Source of the DNA: a bacterium
GTDB taxonomy: Bacteria > Bacillota > Limnochordia > DTU080 > RSA5
NCBI GenBank assembly: GCA_002919195.1
Contig: PKEU01000032.1
Span: 1-34,654, forward strand
Length of the DNA: 34,654 nt
Reading direction: 5' to 3'
The position numbers were made by a program, and so were the translations under genes. Shown piece after piece: positions 26,379 to 33,906 of the stretch. Under the pieces are notes generated by a model that was not told where the DNA came from, made no database searches, and was given only the letters and a program-made list of their open reading frames with translations. Numbering within the stretch: the first letter of the stretch is position 1; every line of letters begins with the position of its first letter.

Positions 26379-26454
26379 TGACCCTTTTCCGGCACGCAAG
26401 TGCGTCTCCCCCTCAAAGCCAGCTTTCGGGCCGAGATGCCAAACTCCAAAGTGT

Positions 26455-26470
26455 GTCGAACCGGTTCGAC
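26455..26470. promoter_or_regulatory. Candidate LacI-4 operator, perfect 16-bp palindrome
   Basis: GTCGAACCGGTTCGAC is a perfect palindrome with a central CG, the form expected for a LacI-family operator. It lies 77 bp upstream of the chosen GH38-A start and 171 bp after the LacI-4 stop, so it probably controls GH38-A and the genes after it. No second copy was found near the LacI-4 start. Confidence 0.7.
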
Positions 26471-26640
26471 GACAAGTTTTGAAATCCTTCTGGAAGTTGG
26501 CAGGAGAGGAGAAATGTAGCAATGCACATGTTGCCGCTTTCGATAAGGCTTCCTGTAAGGTGGTCGCCGTGAAAAAGAGGGTCGCGAGCAAAAGAAGCGC
26601 TACAGTTGGTGTATCCGGTGTGGCGGGACGCTTGAGCGCC

Positions 26641-27699
26641 CTAAACGGCGTCCGCGGGAGGCGGCGCAAAGACCTGCCTGTTGGCGGGGGGAAGCTGGTC
26701 CAGCTGCCGGCACGGCAAGATCTTGACGGGCAGCTTGGCGGCCGGATTTCTTGCGGGCTGCTCGATTAGGCCGCGCAGCATGTTAAAGGCTTCTCGTCCC
26801 ATCGCGTCGAGATCCTGGACGACCGTGCTGATCGGGAAAGCGCTGTTGAAGAGATTGCCAAAGCCGCCGAACCCCATGATGCCGAGGGCATGTGGCACCT
26901 TGAGACCGGCTTCGAAAGCTTCGCCCCAGATCTCCAAGGCGAGGTAATCGTGGATCGCAAAGACGGCGGGCGCCGCGGGGCTTGAGCCGCAAAGCTCCAC
27001 GAGATCCCGGGCGGTGAAGGTGGGTTTTTCAAGCTTTGGATCGGGCCTGAGCCCGGCTTCGATAAGGGCGTCCCTGTAGCCTCGCACCCGTTCGGACACG
27101 GAGGTTGTCTCGAGTTGTCCCGCGTAAGCGCAAGCGACCGGAGCGTACCCCTTTTCGATCAGCGCTTTAACGCCGGTCTTGGCGGCGTTGTAATCGTCCC
27201 AGAGAACCCGGGGAGTGGGGAGTGAAGGCCACCAGCGGTCGGCGACGACGATCGGAAAATCGCGCGCCAAAAGCGAACGCACGACTTCGCTCGGCGCCGA
27301 ATTGGTCACCGGAACGACGATCAGCCCGATGACGCCGGCGTCGACGAGGCGTTCGACGCGGTTTTCCCAGCGCTGGACGTCCTCCTGAGCGTCGCTGACA
27401 AGCGTCATATACCCCGACTCAAACGCGGCTGCTTCGATGCCTGCCAGGATCCCCGCCGAATGGGCGCTGACCAAGGATGGAAAGACGATTCCAATGTGGC
27501 GCTGTTCGATGCCCGGCGCCTTTTTCTTTCGGCCGAGGATTTGGGCGGCCGTCGACGGGCGATAGCCGAGGTCCTCCGCCGCCTTGAGCACCTTTTCACG
27601 GGTCTTCTCGGAGACCCTCCGATGACCGTTCAGTGCCAAGGAGGCGGTGGAGGGGGCGACACCTGCTCGTTTTGCTACATCTCGGATCGTGGGTCGCAC
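26641..27699 (-). CDS. LacI-family transcriptional regulator LacI-4
   Basis: Regulator of 352 residues. GTG 27699 is preferred because family members begin just before the TIRDVAKRAGV helix; a GTG at 27786 would add 29 unrelated residues. The ribosome site is weak at either position. The helix-turn-helix RDVAKRAGVAPSTASLAL is followed by a full hinge helix STAAQIL with leucine 55, fitting the CG-centred palindrome downstream. The ligand domain shows HIGIVFPSLVSAHSAGILAG, GVIGLIVVPV, FPIVVADRW and HALGIMGFGGFGNLF. It is transcribed towards GH38-A and is 262 bp from it. It probably represses the GH38-A, SBP-E, GH38-B set until a sugar ligand is present. Confidence 0.9.
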   Translation of the reverse strand: MRPTIRDVAKRAGVAPSTASLALNGHRRVSEKTREKVLKAAEDLGYRPSTAAQILGRKKKAPGIEQRHIGIVFPSLVSAHSAGILAGIEAAAFESGYMTLVSDAQEDVQRWENRVERLVDAGVIGLIVVPVTNSAPSEVVRSLLARDFPIVVADRWWPSLPTPRVLWDDYNAAKTGVKALIEKGYAPVACAYAGQLETTSVSERVRGYRDALIEAGLRPDPKLEKPTFTARDLVELCGSSPAAPAVFAIHDYLALEIWGEAFEAGLKVPHALGIMGFGGFGNLFNSAFPISTVVQDLDAMGREAFNMLRGLIEQPARNPAAKLPVKILPCRQLDQLPPANRQVFAPPPADAV

Positions 27700-27912
27700 A
27701 CAGACACGCCCGTTTCCGTTAAGGATGTGGTTAGCGATGGAACCTTTACAAAGCTCTCTTGTGTTGAGCGCTTTAAGGGCTTTCACCGCCTTCTTCGTTT
27801 CGAAATACCACAGCGGGCGCGCAAATCCCTCGTAGTGTCGGAAAGATCCTTCGGGGAAAAGCGATGGTTGCGACCGGCCGGCGGTGTGGGTGCTCTGTCA
27901 TGGTCGTCATGA

Positions 27913-27945
27913 AAACGTGAGGGAGCGGAAGGCTCCCTCACGTTT
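27913..27945 (-). terminator. Rho-independent terminator after the RNHCP gene
   Basis: AAACGTGAGGGAGC at 27913-27926 pairs perfectly with GCTCCCTCACGTTT at 27932-27945 across a 5-base loop. On the minus strand the stem runs into TTTTC. It lies 29 bp after the stop of the RNHCP gene and separates it from LacI-4. The remaining bases between it and LacI-4 (27700-27912) show no gene. Confidence 0.85.
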
Positions 27946-27974
27946 GCTATTTGAGTTGATAACGGATCGTCCAG

Positions 27975-28352
27975 TCACCGGTGTTTGCCGGCTCGCTCTG
28001 GTTCCACGCGCCCGCCGCCTGTGTTTCTACCCAATGCGCCCCCTGCCTGCGTCGCTACCCAGCGCACCAAGTCGTCCGGCTGGACCGTGTCCACGGCCAC
28101 CTTGTTGACTCGGATGACGCCGCACTTGAGGCACTGGTGCACGATCTGATAACCCTTCTTGCGTTTGTAGACGAGGCCGATGGGACGCATGAGCCCGTGG
28201 CACGTGCTTCGCCGGTCCCCGGGCGCCTCGTCGACGTGCTTGGAGTACAAGCACGACGGGCAGTGGTTGCGGTAGCTGCCGTTGGTCAACGGCACGACGC
28301 GCGCGCCGCAGTGCTCGCACACAAATCCAGCGTTTTCCTCTCGCCTGCTCAT
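27975..28352 (-). CDS. RNHCP-domain zinc-ribbon-like protein
   Basis: Small protein of 125 residues from ATG 28352, with GAGGGAG eight bases upstream; a longer frame to 28457 lacks such a site. It carries the name-giving RNHCP motif in GSYRNHCPSCLYSKHVD, followed by PGDRRSTCHGLMRPIGL. Three Cys pairs (CEHC near the N-terminus, CPSC in the core and CLKC in HQCLKCGVIRVNK) suggest zinc binding. The RNHCP family is widespread in bacteria and its role is unknown; links to nucleic acid binding are only suspected. It stands alone between sugar modules with its own terminator and is probably not part of the sugar system. The C-terminal tail after ATQAGG is low in structure. Confidence 0.87.
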   Translation of the reverse strand: MSRREENAGFVCEHCGARVVPLTNGSYRNHCPSCLYSKHVDEAPGDRRSTCHGLMRPIGLVYKRKKGYQIVHQCLKCGVIRVNKVAVDTVQPDDLVRWVATQAGGALGRNTGGGRVEPERAGKHR

Positions 28353-28359
28353 GCCCCAG

Positions 28360-28388
28360 ACTCCCTCGTTGGTTTGGCGACACCAACG
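28360..28388 (-). promoter_or_regulatory. Hairpin directly upstream of the RNHCP ribosome site
   Basis: CGTTGGT at 28367-28373 pairs with ACCAACG at 28382-28388 (8-base loop), ending just before the GAGGGAG ribosome site at 28360-28366. Further upstream, CCCGCT and AGCGGG form another short stem. A structured leader affecting translation is possible, but no known riboswitch class was recognised. Confidence 0.35.
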
Positions 28389-28861
28389 CGGGAGCAGGGT
28401 TCCGTCGCATCTCCCCGCTGGGAGCGGGTTCCAGGCTCGGCTAGAGCAGTGACTCATTCACCGCCCGCGACGGGCGATTACTTCCGGTTCCAGCTTCATC
28501 GCATGGCTCCAGTGCGGATCCGGGCGCCCGTCGCCCACACCAGTCACCCCGGTGCTGTTGACGGGAGACTGGGCGCGCAAGCGCCCGAGCCGCCGCCACG
28601 CGAATCCGGACCTCGACCGACTTCACCGGCGGGCGATGCCTTCCGGCCGTGCCCGCTGGCTTATATCGGCCACTGTGGCGCGGGACCTCCCACGCCCCAC
28701 CGGTACGTGTGCATCTAGCCTCACTGGCATCGGCACCGTCCCCTGTCAGGCACGAACGGCGGTCAAGACGACTGTATCCAGAGGATCACCTCCGATCCGA
28801 GAGCCTTCGCGACCCGACTTCGTCGCCCTCTCGGTTGATCCTGCCCGAAACACCGCATCAC
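28389..28861. other. Gene-free region upstream of the RNHCP gene
   Basis: No supported gene, tRNA or rRNA is seen here. All six frames give only proline/arginine/serine-rich readings without ribosome sites or family motifs. A short GGGCGC-GCAA-GCGCCC hairpin lies near 28574-28589. The stretch GGTTGATCCTGCC near 28835 resembles the start of archaeal 16S rRNA, but the surrounding sequence does not. It may be decayed DNA. Confidence 0.45.
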
Positions 28862-29016
28862 CACCCAAACTCCAAACCCGAAACCTCAAGCGACAGGCAA
28901 ACAGCGGTCATCGGTCACCACGCACCACCCACAAAGCACCAAGCACGGAGTACGGAGCACCATGCCCGAAGCCCCAAACCACAACTCCCAAACCACAACC
29001 CCAAAAACCCTCAACC
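28862..29016. repeat. Degenerate 7-bp-periodic repeat array, A/C-rich
   Basis: From 28862 four heptamers follow one another (CACCCAA, ACTCCAA, and two relatives), then from 28891 to 29016 eighteen consecutive heptamers stay in one phase. Examples are CGGTCAC at 28912, CAAGCAC at 28940, GGAGCAC at 28954, and CAAACCA at both 28975 and 28989. The plus strand is strongly A/C-rich. No coding frame fits. Heptanucleotide short tandem repeats are known from cyanobacteria; whether this is related is unknown. Confidence 0.65.
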
Positions 29017-29100
29017 CCCGAAATACTCCTAACATATGCTCCGGCTTTGAGCCGGAACATGACGCTGGGGCCCGGTGCCGGCAGCCGGCAGCCGCCCGGC

Positions 29101-29212
29101 GGTCAATTTCCCGCGGTCAGCTTCCCGAGCTTAGGTTCCCGAGGTAGCTTCGCTGGGTCAACTACCGGAGGTGAATTTCTCGAAGGTTAACTTCCCTAGG
29201 TGAACCCGCCGG
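29101..29212. repeat. Alternating 7+7-bp degenerate repeat array
   Basis: Sixteen consecutive 7-base units alternate mostly between GGTNANN and TTCCCGN, making a 14-bp higher-order unit. Clear pairs are GGTCAAT TTCCCGC at 29101, GGTCAGC TTCCCGA at 29115 and GGTTAAC TTCCCTA at 29185. Middle units are more diverged but the phase is kept. Two exact GCAGCCG heptamers lie just before it at 29081-29094. The array ends 11 bp before the GH38-C stop. A 7-bp stem (TCCGGCT with AGCCGGA) lies at 29040-29056 between the two arrays. Confidence 0.7.
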
Positions 29213-29223
29213 TACATCAAAAC

Positions 29224-31953
29224 CTAAGGTCCCGGATGATCGCCGGTGGGGGCCGGCGCTCCCCGTTCGCTTACCTTCAGCATGACGCATCTCGGCGAGC
29301 GGGGAGGAATCGTCAGGCTGAGGCTTCCGCCGGTCAAACCAAGTTCTTCTCGGCGCTCTTCCACCGGCGTGCAGAGCCATGCCCGCTCGATGCGCAGCGA
29401 AGCAGGGGCGATCGTCACCGCCTGTGCCGCCTCTGTGGGGTTGAAGAGGCGCAGTACGATCCCTTCGTCGTCTTCAGCCGGGCTGAGAGAGACCAATCGG
29501 GTTTCCCCGAGGGTCATCTTGAGCGCTTGCCCTTCGGAGGCCGCAGCGCCTTGCTGTGATCTGGGGATGGGGTGGAGGACCGGTTCACAAAGGATTCGGT
29601 CCGCGGCCGCGTTGAGCGGGCCGACGCTCGCTCCGGCATCGTGCGGCACCAAAGCGTAGCGCTGGCGGAACGGGCCGGGCTGTTTCGGGCGGAAGTTGGT
29701 CTGCCAGTAGGTGTTGGAAACCCAGGCTATGATCCAAGCCGGTGCGTCCTCGGGCACGGCCAGGAGCCGCTTGCCAAAGTGGAAACCGCCAAACGTGAGA
29801 AGCGGGTTGTCGGGGCAGATGAGCTGCATGCCGAAGCCGGCTCCGCCGGGCTCCATGTACGCCCAGGTGTCCGTGGTGATGTAATCGCGGCAGGAGCCGG
29901 GGAGCTGCTCGCGGTCGTAGAGGACCGGAAGCCCCGCCGTCGTGTACCAGGCCTGCCAGTTGGGTCCCCGGCCGGTTTGCGCCGATGCGTTGTGGTTTCG
30001 TTCCTCTGTGTAGTCGCTCGCCAGCGGGAAGCACAAGTAAAGTGCTTCGGGCATCGCCCGGTCGGGAAAACTTCCCGCGATCTCGATCCCAATGCCCGGC
30101 TGGTCGTCGGCGACTCGAAGCCGCCAGGTGATCTGCGGAAACTCAGGGATCGAAACCTCTTGGGAGAGCACGATGCTTCCCGGCTCTCGCGAGAGACGGA
30201 CGGGCGATGCAGGAACCCCGGCGATCCGCATGGCGGGCCAATCGGGGTTCCAGCGGCCGGGCCAAAGCTCGCGCCAAGGTTGCGGGGCGGTGCTGCGCTC
30301 GTAGATCACCTGGCCAAAGCGGTACCCAGCCGACGCGTCGACGAACTGTCGTCCGGTCTTGACGTCTTTCCACGAAACGATGCCCTGCCGGGAGGGATCG
30401 AGCCGGATCTCGTACTCCGGGGTCGTGAGCGTCAGCGTTTCAGGATCCCATCGAAATGCTGAAATTTGAAATCCCGGCGCTTGCGATGCCGGAGCGCCGG
30501 CGCCGCCGGCTTCGCTCTTTGCTCCGTTGGCGCCGTCGTCTCCTGCTTCAGTGCCCTCCTCGATCGGAACGACACACCAGCCGAGCGCGGGAATCCGGAT
30601 CGGTTTGGTGACGAGAAACGGCGCCTCCCGCCGCCACGGCTCGTCGTAGCGGTGCTGGTGGGCAAGAGAGGTGGGAAGCTCTCGCGAGCGCCAATCTTGG
30701 GGAATGCGCAAGCGGCGCTCGATAGTGACGGGATAGGGGTTGTAGACGAGGACCGCGGGAGTTTCGTGCGGCGAGCTTACTTGCGCTGCCCAGTTGGCAA
30801 TGGCGCGGCGGCGCACAAACTGGCTGAGCGCGGCCGCCCGGTTTGCGTAGTGTTCTTTAAACGCCCATTGAGCCCTGGCCAGCTCGGTGTCGGGCTCGCG
30901 GACGCTGTTCCAAGCGCCCCAGGTGTGCTCGTCAAAGAGCATGAGATCGGTCCACGCCTCGTGGACGAGCTCCCGGTCCCGCACCGTGTGCGCCTTGTGC
31001 AGGGCTGCGATCGCTTCCGCGTCGTACAGGTAGCGGCGGCTCCGGCGGTTGATCCTGAGCGGCTCGACGCTGGAGCCCGCTCCGAAGTTCCAGTAATCGT
31101 GCCAGTCGCCCCGGACTTCCTGGATCATCCCAGCCGGCAGGGCCGCAAGGCGCTCCATTGCCTCCACAGGCGTGACGAGCCGCAGGCGGGGCATCAGGCC
31201 CGCCTCGTTCCATTCCCGGACAAAGGGAGCGAGCTTTTCCGACGGGCCGTTGTTGTCCCAATGGTCCCGCCGGGTGTTTTGCACGTAGAGGACGGGCATC
31301 CGGTTTGCGACGGGATGCGACTCGAGCCACTCGATGATGCGGGCATGCGCTTCCTGGACAGGATCCTCGCCCAAACCGTAAAGTTGCAAAAATCCGTAAT
31401 GCAAACCATTGTAGGCGAGGATCTTTCTCCCCGACGGACCCACCCACCAAAACGCGAGCGGACGCTCGAGCGGAGCGCCGCCCATATGTTCGTTAATCGC
31501 CATCGTGACGCCGGTGATCCCGCTGTCCAGAAGCAGGTCGACCAGCGGCCACGGCAGCCCGTTGACGTCGCTGTTCATCGCCGTGCGGACGGGAATGCCG
31601 AGCTCCCGCCGCAAGCGGGCGACGGGCAAGAGGAGGCGGTGAAGCTCCTCTAGGTTGCACAGCGGGGTCAGGTTGCAAAAGAGAGCCGTCACTTCGATGT
31701 ATCCGGCGCGGGCGTGCTCGGCAAACCGCTCAACGTCGCGGCTTTTTGCGGCTTTGAGCCAGTAAAGAACGGGCGCAGTCACTTCGCACGTCCACTTGAG
31801 CCGGGCGCCCTCAGGCCAGTCCATCGTCTCTTCGATAAGGTCCATGGCCTGCTCGATGTAGCGTGCCTGCAGTTCCCAGAGCACCGGCTGCTCGTGGGTA
31901 TACCCGATATCGGTATGGCTGTGGTGGCTGATCAAGATCTCCTGGACACGCAC
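29224..31953 (-). CDS. Cytoplasmic GH38 family alpha-mannosidase-type enzyme, GH38-C
   Basis: Enzyme of 909 residues from GTG 31953, chosen because GAGGTGAGG lies just upstream and the family motif begins at once; the frame stays open to 32490 through the intergenic region but has no support there. Conserved residues are H13 and D15 in HHSHTDIGYT (metal), D129 in MNSDVNGLPW (likely nucleophile) and H343 in FDEHTWGAWN (metal). The C-terminal half has beta-rich segments such as YEIRLDPSRQGIVSWKD. A linker near residues 460-480 is rich in Gly and Ala. There is no signal peptide. It is divergent from SBP-F, so imported mannosides or related sugars are likely substrates. Exact specificity cannot be read from the sequence. 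Confidence 0.9.
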   Translation of the reverse strand: MRVQEILISHHSHTDIGYTHEQPVLWELQARYIEQAMDLIEETMDWPEGARLKWTCEVTAPVLYWLKAAKSRDVERFAEHARAGYIEVTALFCNLTPLCNLEELHRLLLPVARLRRELGIPVRTAMNSDVNGLPWPLVDLLLDSGITGVTMAINEHMGGAPLERPLAFWWVGPSGRKILAYNGLHYGFLQLYGLGEDPVQEAHARIIEWLESHPVANRMPVLYVQNTRRDHWDNNGPSEKLAPFVREWNEAGLMPRLRLVTPVEAMERLAALPAGMIQEVRGDWHDYWNFGAGSSVEPLRINRRSRRYLYDAEAIAALHKAHTVRDRELVHEAWTDLMLFDEHTWGAWNSVREPDTELARAQWAFKEHYANRAAALSQFVRRRAIANWAAQVSSPHETPAVLVYNPYPVTIERRLRIPQDWRSRELPTSLAHQHRYDEPWRREAPFLVTKPIRIPALGWCVVPIEEGTEAGDDGANGAKSEAGGAGAPASQAPGFQISAFRWDPETLTLTTPEYEIRLDPSRQGIVSWKDVKTGRQFVDASAGYRFGQVIYERSTAPQPWRELWPGRWNPDWPAMRIAGVPASPVRLSREPGSIVLSQEVSIPEFPQITWRLRVADDQPGIGIEIAGSFPDRAMPEALYLCFPLASDYTEERNHNASAQTGRGPNWQAWYTTAGLPVLYDREQLPGSCRDYITTDTWAYMEPGGAGFGMQLICPDNPLLTFGGFHFGKRLLAVPEDAPAWIIAWVSNTYWQTNFRPKQPGPFRQRYALVPHDAGASVGPLNAAADRILCEPVLHPIPRSQQGAAASEGQALKMTLGETRLVSLSPAEDDEGIVLRLFNPTEAAQAVTIAPASLRIERAWLCTPVEERREELGLTGGSLSLTIPPRSPRCVMLKVSERGAPAPTGDHPGP

Positions 31954-32160
31954 CCAATCCTCACCTCTACGCCAGGATTCCACAATTGTAAGAAGAACCC
32001 TATTATTGGAAATTGTGGGACTGTATTTGAGGGAAACCGGTCGAAAGGCTATTCGTTGAAAAGCTGTGCTTGCCCTTCGACCAGGCGGACGGGGCCCCCT
32101 ATGCCTTGGACACGTCGTCGGTTGCGAATTTGCGCCTGGGAAAGGTGGGTGTTTCGCGTG
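31954..32160. promoter_or_regulatory. Divergent control region of GH38-C and SBP-F
   Basis: CCACAATT at 31980-31987 and AATTGTGG at 32011-32018 form an inverted repeat, and ACAATTGT at 31982-31989 is itself a palindrome; this AT-rich core is the probable shared promoter area. Further on, GGTCGAAAGGC at 32039-32049 can pair with GCCCTTCGACC at 32072-32082 (one mismatch, 22-base loop) in the SBP-F leader. No dedicated regulator gene lies beside this pair. Confidence 0.5.
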
Positions 32161-33465
32161 ATGAAAACAGGCCGCTTGTCGGGCCACCTGACGACCTTGG
32201 CAGGCCAGTTGGCGATCGCGGTGAGCATTGCGCTTTCCGTCATCAGTTTGCTGGGCATTGCCCTTGCGGCCGGCGCAGCCGCGCAGACGGTCTTGACCCT
32301 CGGCACCTGGGCGGGGCCGGAGTCGGCGACCGGGATTCGCCTGCAGCAGCTGGCGGACGGGTTTAACCGCAGCCAAAGCGAATACTCCGTGGTGATCCAG
32401 CAGATCGCGAGTTACAACGACGCCATCGTCACCCGGCTTGCGACCGGAACGGGCCCCGACATCATCCTCGTGCGAAACGAAGAGGTCCACACGTTGGGAG
32501 ACTTCCTGGTCGACCTCCGGCCGTACCTCGCAAAGTCCGCGCTCGACAAAGACGCGTTTATCCCCGGCCTGTTCGATGGGGGCGGCGACCGCGTCGTGCG
32601 GATGGCGGGGACGTTTGGCCTCTTAAATTTGGTGATCTTTTACCGGCCATCGATGTTTGAACGGGCCGGTTTGCCGGGCCCCGTGCAGCTGCACAAGGAC
32701 GGTTCGTGGGACTGGGACGGCCTGGTCGAGGCGGCCAAGAGGCTGACGGTCGACGCCGACGGCGACGGGGCGCCGGAGCAGTTTGGCATCTGGCTGTGGG
32801 ACGGCGAGATCCACCGCATGCTGGCAAGGCAAAACGGCGGCCACTTCATCGCCCCCGACGGGAGCGCGTACCTGGGCGACCAGCCCGAGTACACGGACGC
32901 CATCCAATGGGCGGCGGACCTGTTTTACGTCCACGGGGTGCGGGCTAACGTCGACTTCGACCAGGGCAACGTCGCGATGGCGACCTGGCCCATTGAGCGG
33001 CGGACGTTGATGCGGACGCTGGGATGGGACTGGGGCGTCGCCCCGCTGTTTAACAAGGCTGAGGGGCGCCCGTTCCTCGACCTTACGGGAAACGGGTTTG
33101 CGATCACGACCAATTCGCAGCACCCGGACGGCGCCTGGGCGTTTATCGAGTGGGCTTTGGGTGAAGAAGCGCAGCTCATGATCGCAAGCCAAGGGGCCTT
33201 GCCCGGGCGGACCTCCGCGCTGCAGTCGCCGGAGTTTCTCAATGAGCCAGGCGTTTCGGACGTGCCCTACACCGTCGACGTGCTGCTCGGGCAATACGGC
33301 GTCTTCCCGTTTGGCGAGGGCGGGGGGATCGGTGTCACGCCCGAGATCAACCGCCTGTACCTTGAGGCCTTGTACCAAGTCGAAAGGGGCGAAAAGCCTG
33401 CGAGCGTCGCCTTCGCCGAGATCCGGGAGCCCATCACCGCGATGTTGAGCGCCTTGCGGCGGTAG
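32161..33465 (+). CDS. Sugar ABC transporter substrate-binding protein SBP-F
   Basis: Family 1 solute-binding protein of 434 residues from ATG 32161 (GTG 32158 is directly before it), with AAAGGTGG upstream. The frame continues to 31714 but through intergenic DNA and the opposite GH38-C gene. The signal peptide AIAVSIALSVISLLGIALAA ends near AGAAAQ, followed by TVLTLGTWAGPES; no lipobox. Motifs include TGTGPDIILVRNEEV, FGLLNLVIFYRPSMFERAG, a DADGDGAPEQFG loop that resembles a calcium-binding turn, and GFAITTNSQHPDGAWAFIEWAL. It is divergent from GH38-C and probably supplies that enzyme's substrate. No permeases are adjacent. Confidence 0.92.
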   Translation: MKTGRLSGHLTTLAGQLAIAVSIALSVISLLGIALAAGAAAQTVLTLGTWAGPESATGIRLQQLADGFNRSQSEYSVVIQQIASYNDAIVTRLATGTGPDIILVRNEEVHTLGDFLVDLRPYLAKSALDKDAFIPGLFDGGGDRVVRMAGTFGLLNLVIFYRPSMFERAGLPGPVQLHKDGSWDWDGLVEAAKRLTVDADGDGAPEQFGIWLWDGEIHRMLARQNGGHFIAPDGSAYLGDQPEYTDAIQWAADLFYVHGVRANVDFDQGNVAMATWPIERRTLMRTLGWDWGVAPLFNKAEGRPFLDLTGNGFAITTNSQHPDGAWAFIEWALGEEAQLMIASQGALPGRTSALQSPEFLNEPGVSDVPYTVDVLLGQYGVFPFGEGGGIGVTPEINRLYLEALYQVERGEKPASVAFAEIREPITAMLSALRR

Positions 33466-33507
33466 GTTGCGTGGATCGGTTTTGCGCACCGAGACCGGTC
33501 GTCCCAA

Positions 33508-33537
33508 TTGACACGCCGCCGCCAAACTTGATACACT
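33508..33537 (+). promoter_or_regulatory. SigA-type promoter of the thiamine unit
   Basis: A perfect TTGACA at 33508-33513 is followed after 18 bases by TACACT at 33532-33537 (4 of 6 matches; GATACA two bases earlier would give a 16-base spacer). Transcription would start near 33545, about 20 bp before the TPP riboswitch. Confidence 0.7.
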
Positions 33538-33564
33538 CGAGCAAACAACAGGATCGTTTTGCGG

Positions 33565-33654
33565 CCACTAGGGGAGCCCCGGCGGGGCTGAGAACAGGCG
33601 CCACGGCCTGGACCCTTTGAACCTGACCTGGGTAATGCCAGCGAAGGGAAGTGG
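33565..33654 (+). promoter_or_regulatory. TPP (thiamine pyrophosphate) riboswitch
   Basis: The THI-element core is clear: GGGGCTGAGAACAGG near 33584-33598 and ACCCTTTGAACCTGACCTGG followed by GTAATGCCAGCGAAGGGA up to 33649. The closing P1 stem is CCACT at 33565-33569 with AGTGG at 33650-33654. Binding of TPP switches off downstream thiamine genes. It lies upstream of thiD, with a terminator in between. Confidence 0.95.
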
Positions 33655-33679
33655 GCAAGGAGAAGTCCGTGTCGATGGT

Positions 33680-33716
33680 GCCGTTTTCACTTCTAGTGGA
33701 AACGGCTTTTTCTTTT
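33680..33716 (+). terminator. Riboswitch-controlled terminator
   Basis: GCCGTTTTCACT at 33680-33691 pairs with AGTGGAAACGGC at 33695-33706 (one G-T pair, 3-base loop), followed by TTTTTCTTTT. AGAAGT at 33661-33666 is complementary to ACTTCT at 33689-33694 and could act as antiterminator when TPP is absent. About 190 GC-rich bases without a gene follow before thiD. Confidence 0.88.
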
Positions 33717-33906
33717 GGGTTTCTCGCGCCCTGGGCGGAGCCTGGGCCGGGCAAGGCCGGCGCGGGCGCAGCTCCGGGCACCGCACATCTCCGGGCACCG
33801 GGCACAGCGCCGGGGCGCAGTAAGGAAAGCCGGCTGCTAGGGCGCCCGGCCGCATGATGGAACCAGCCGAGAAGATCGAATCAACCTACAAGAGAGGAAG
33901 TGACCT

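Noticed and set aside
26379-26669. N-terminal extension of GH38-A with a hydrophobic stretch that looks like a signal peptide
   Set aside because: It would overlap the LacI-4 end, runs through a perfect operator palindrome, and the family-like sequence begins at the ATG at 26378.
28835-28850. Sequence like the start of archaeal 16S rRNA (GGTTGATCCTGCC)
   Set aside because: The neighbouring bases do not continue as rRNA and no other conserved rRNA segments are found.
28552-29190. Open frames across the gene-free region
   Set aside because: They have no ribosome sites or motifs and run through the periodic repeats, whose composition alone keeps frames open.
28862-29212. CRISPR array
   Set aside because: The repeats are 7-14 bp, degenerate and directly adjacent, with no constant 25-40 bp repeats, unique spacers or cas genes.
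31954-32490. Extension of the GH38-C frame upstream, overlapping SBP-F
   Set aside because: It crosses the divergent promoter region and the SBP-F coding sequence; the GTG at 31953 has a strong ribosome site and the conserved motif follows directly.
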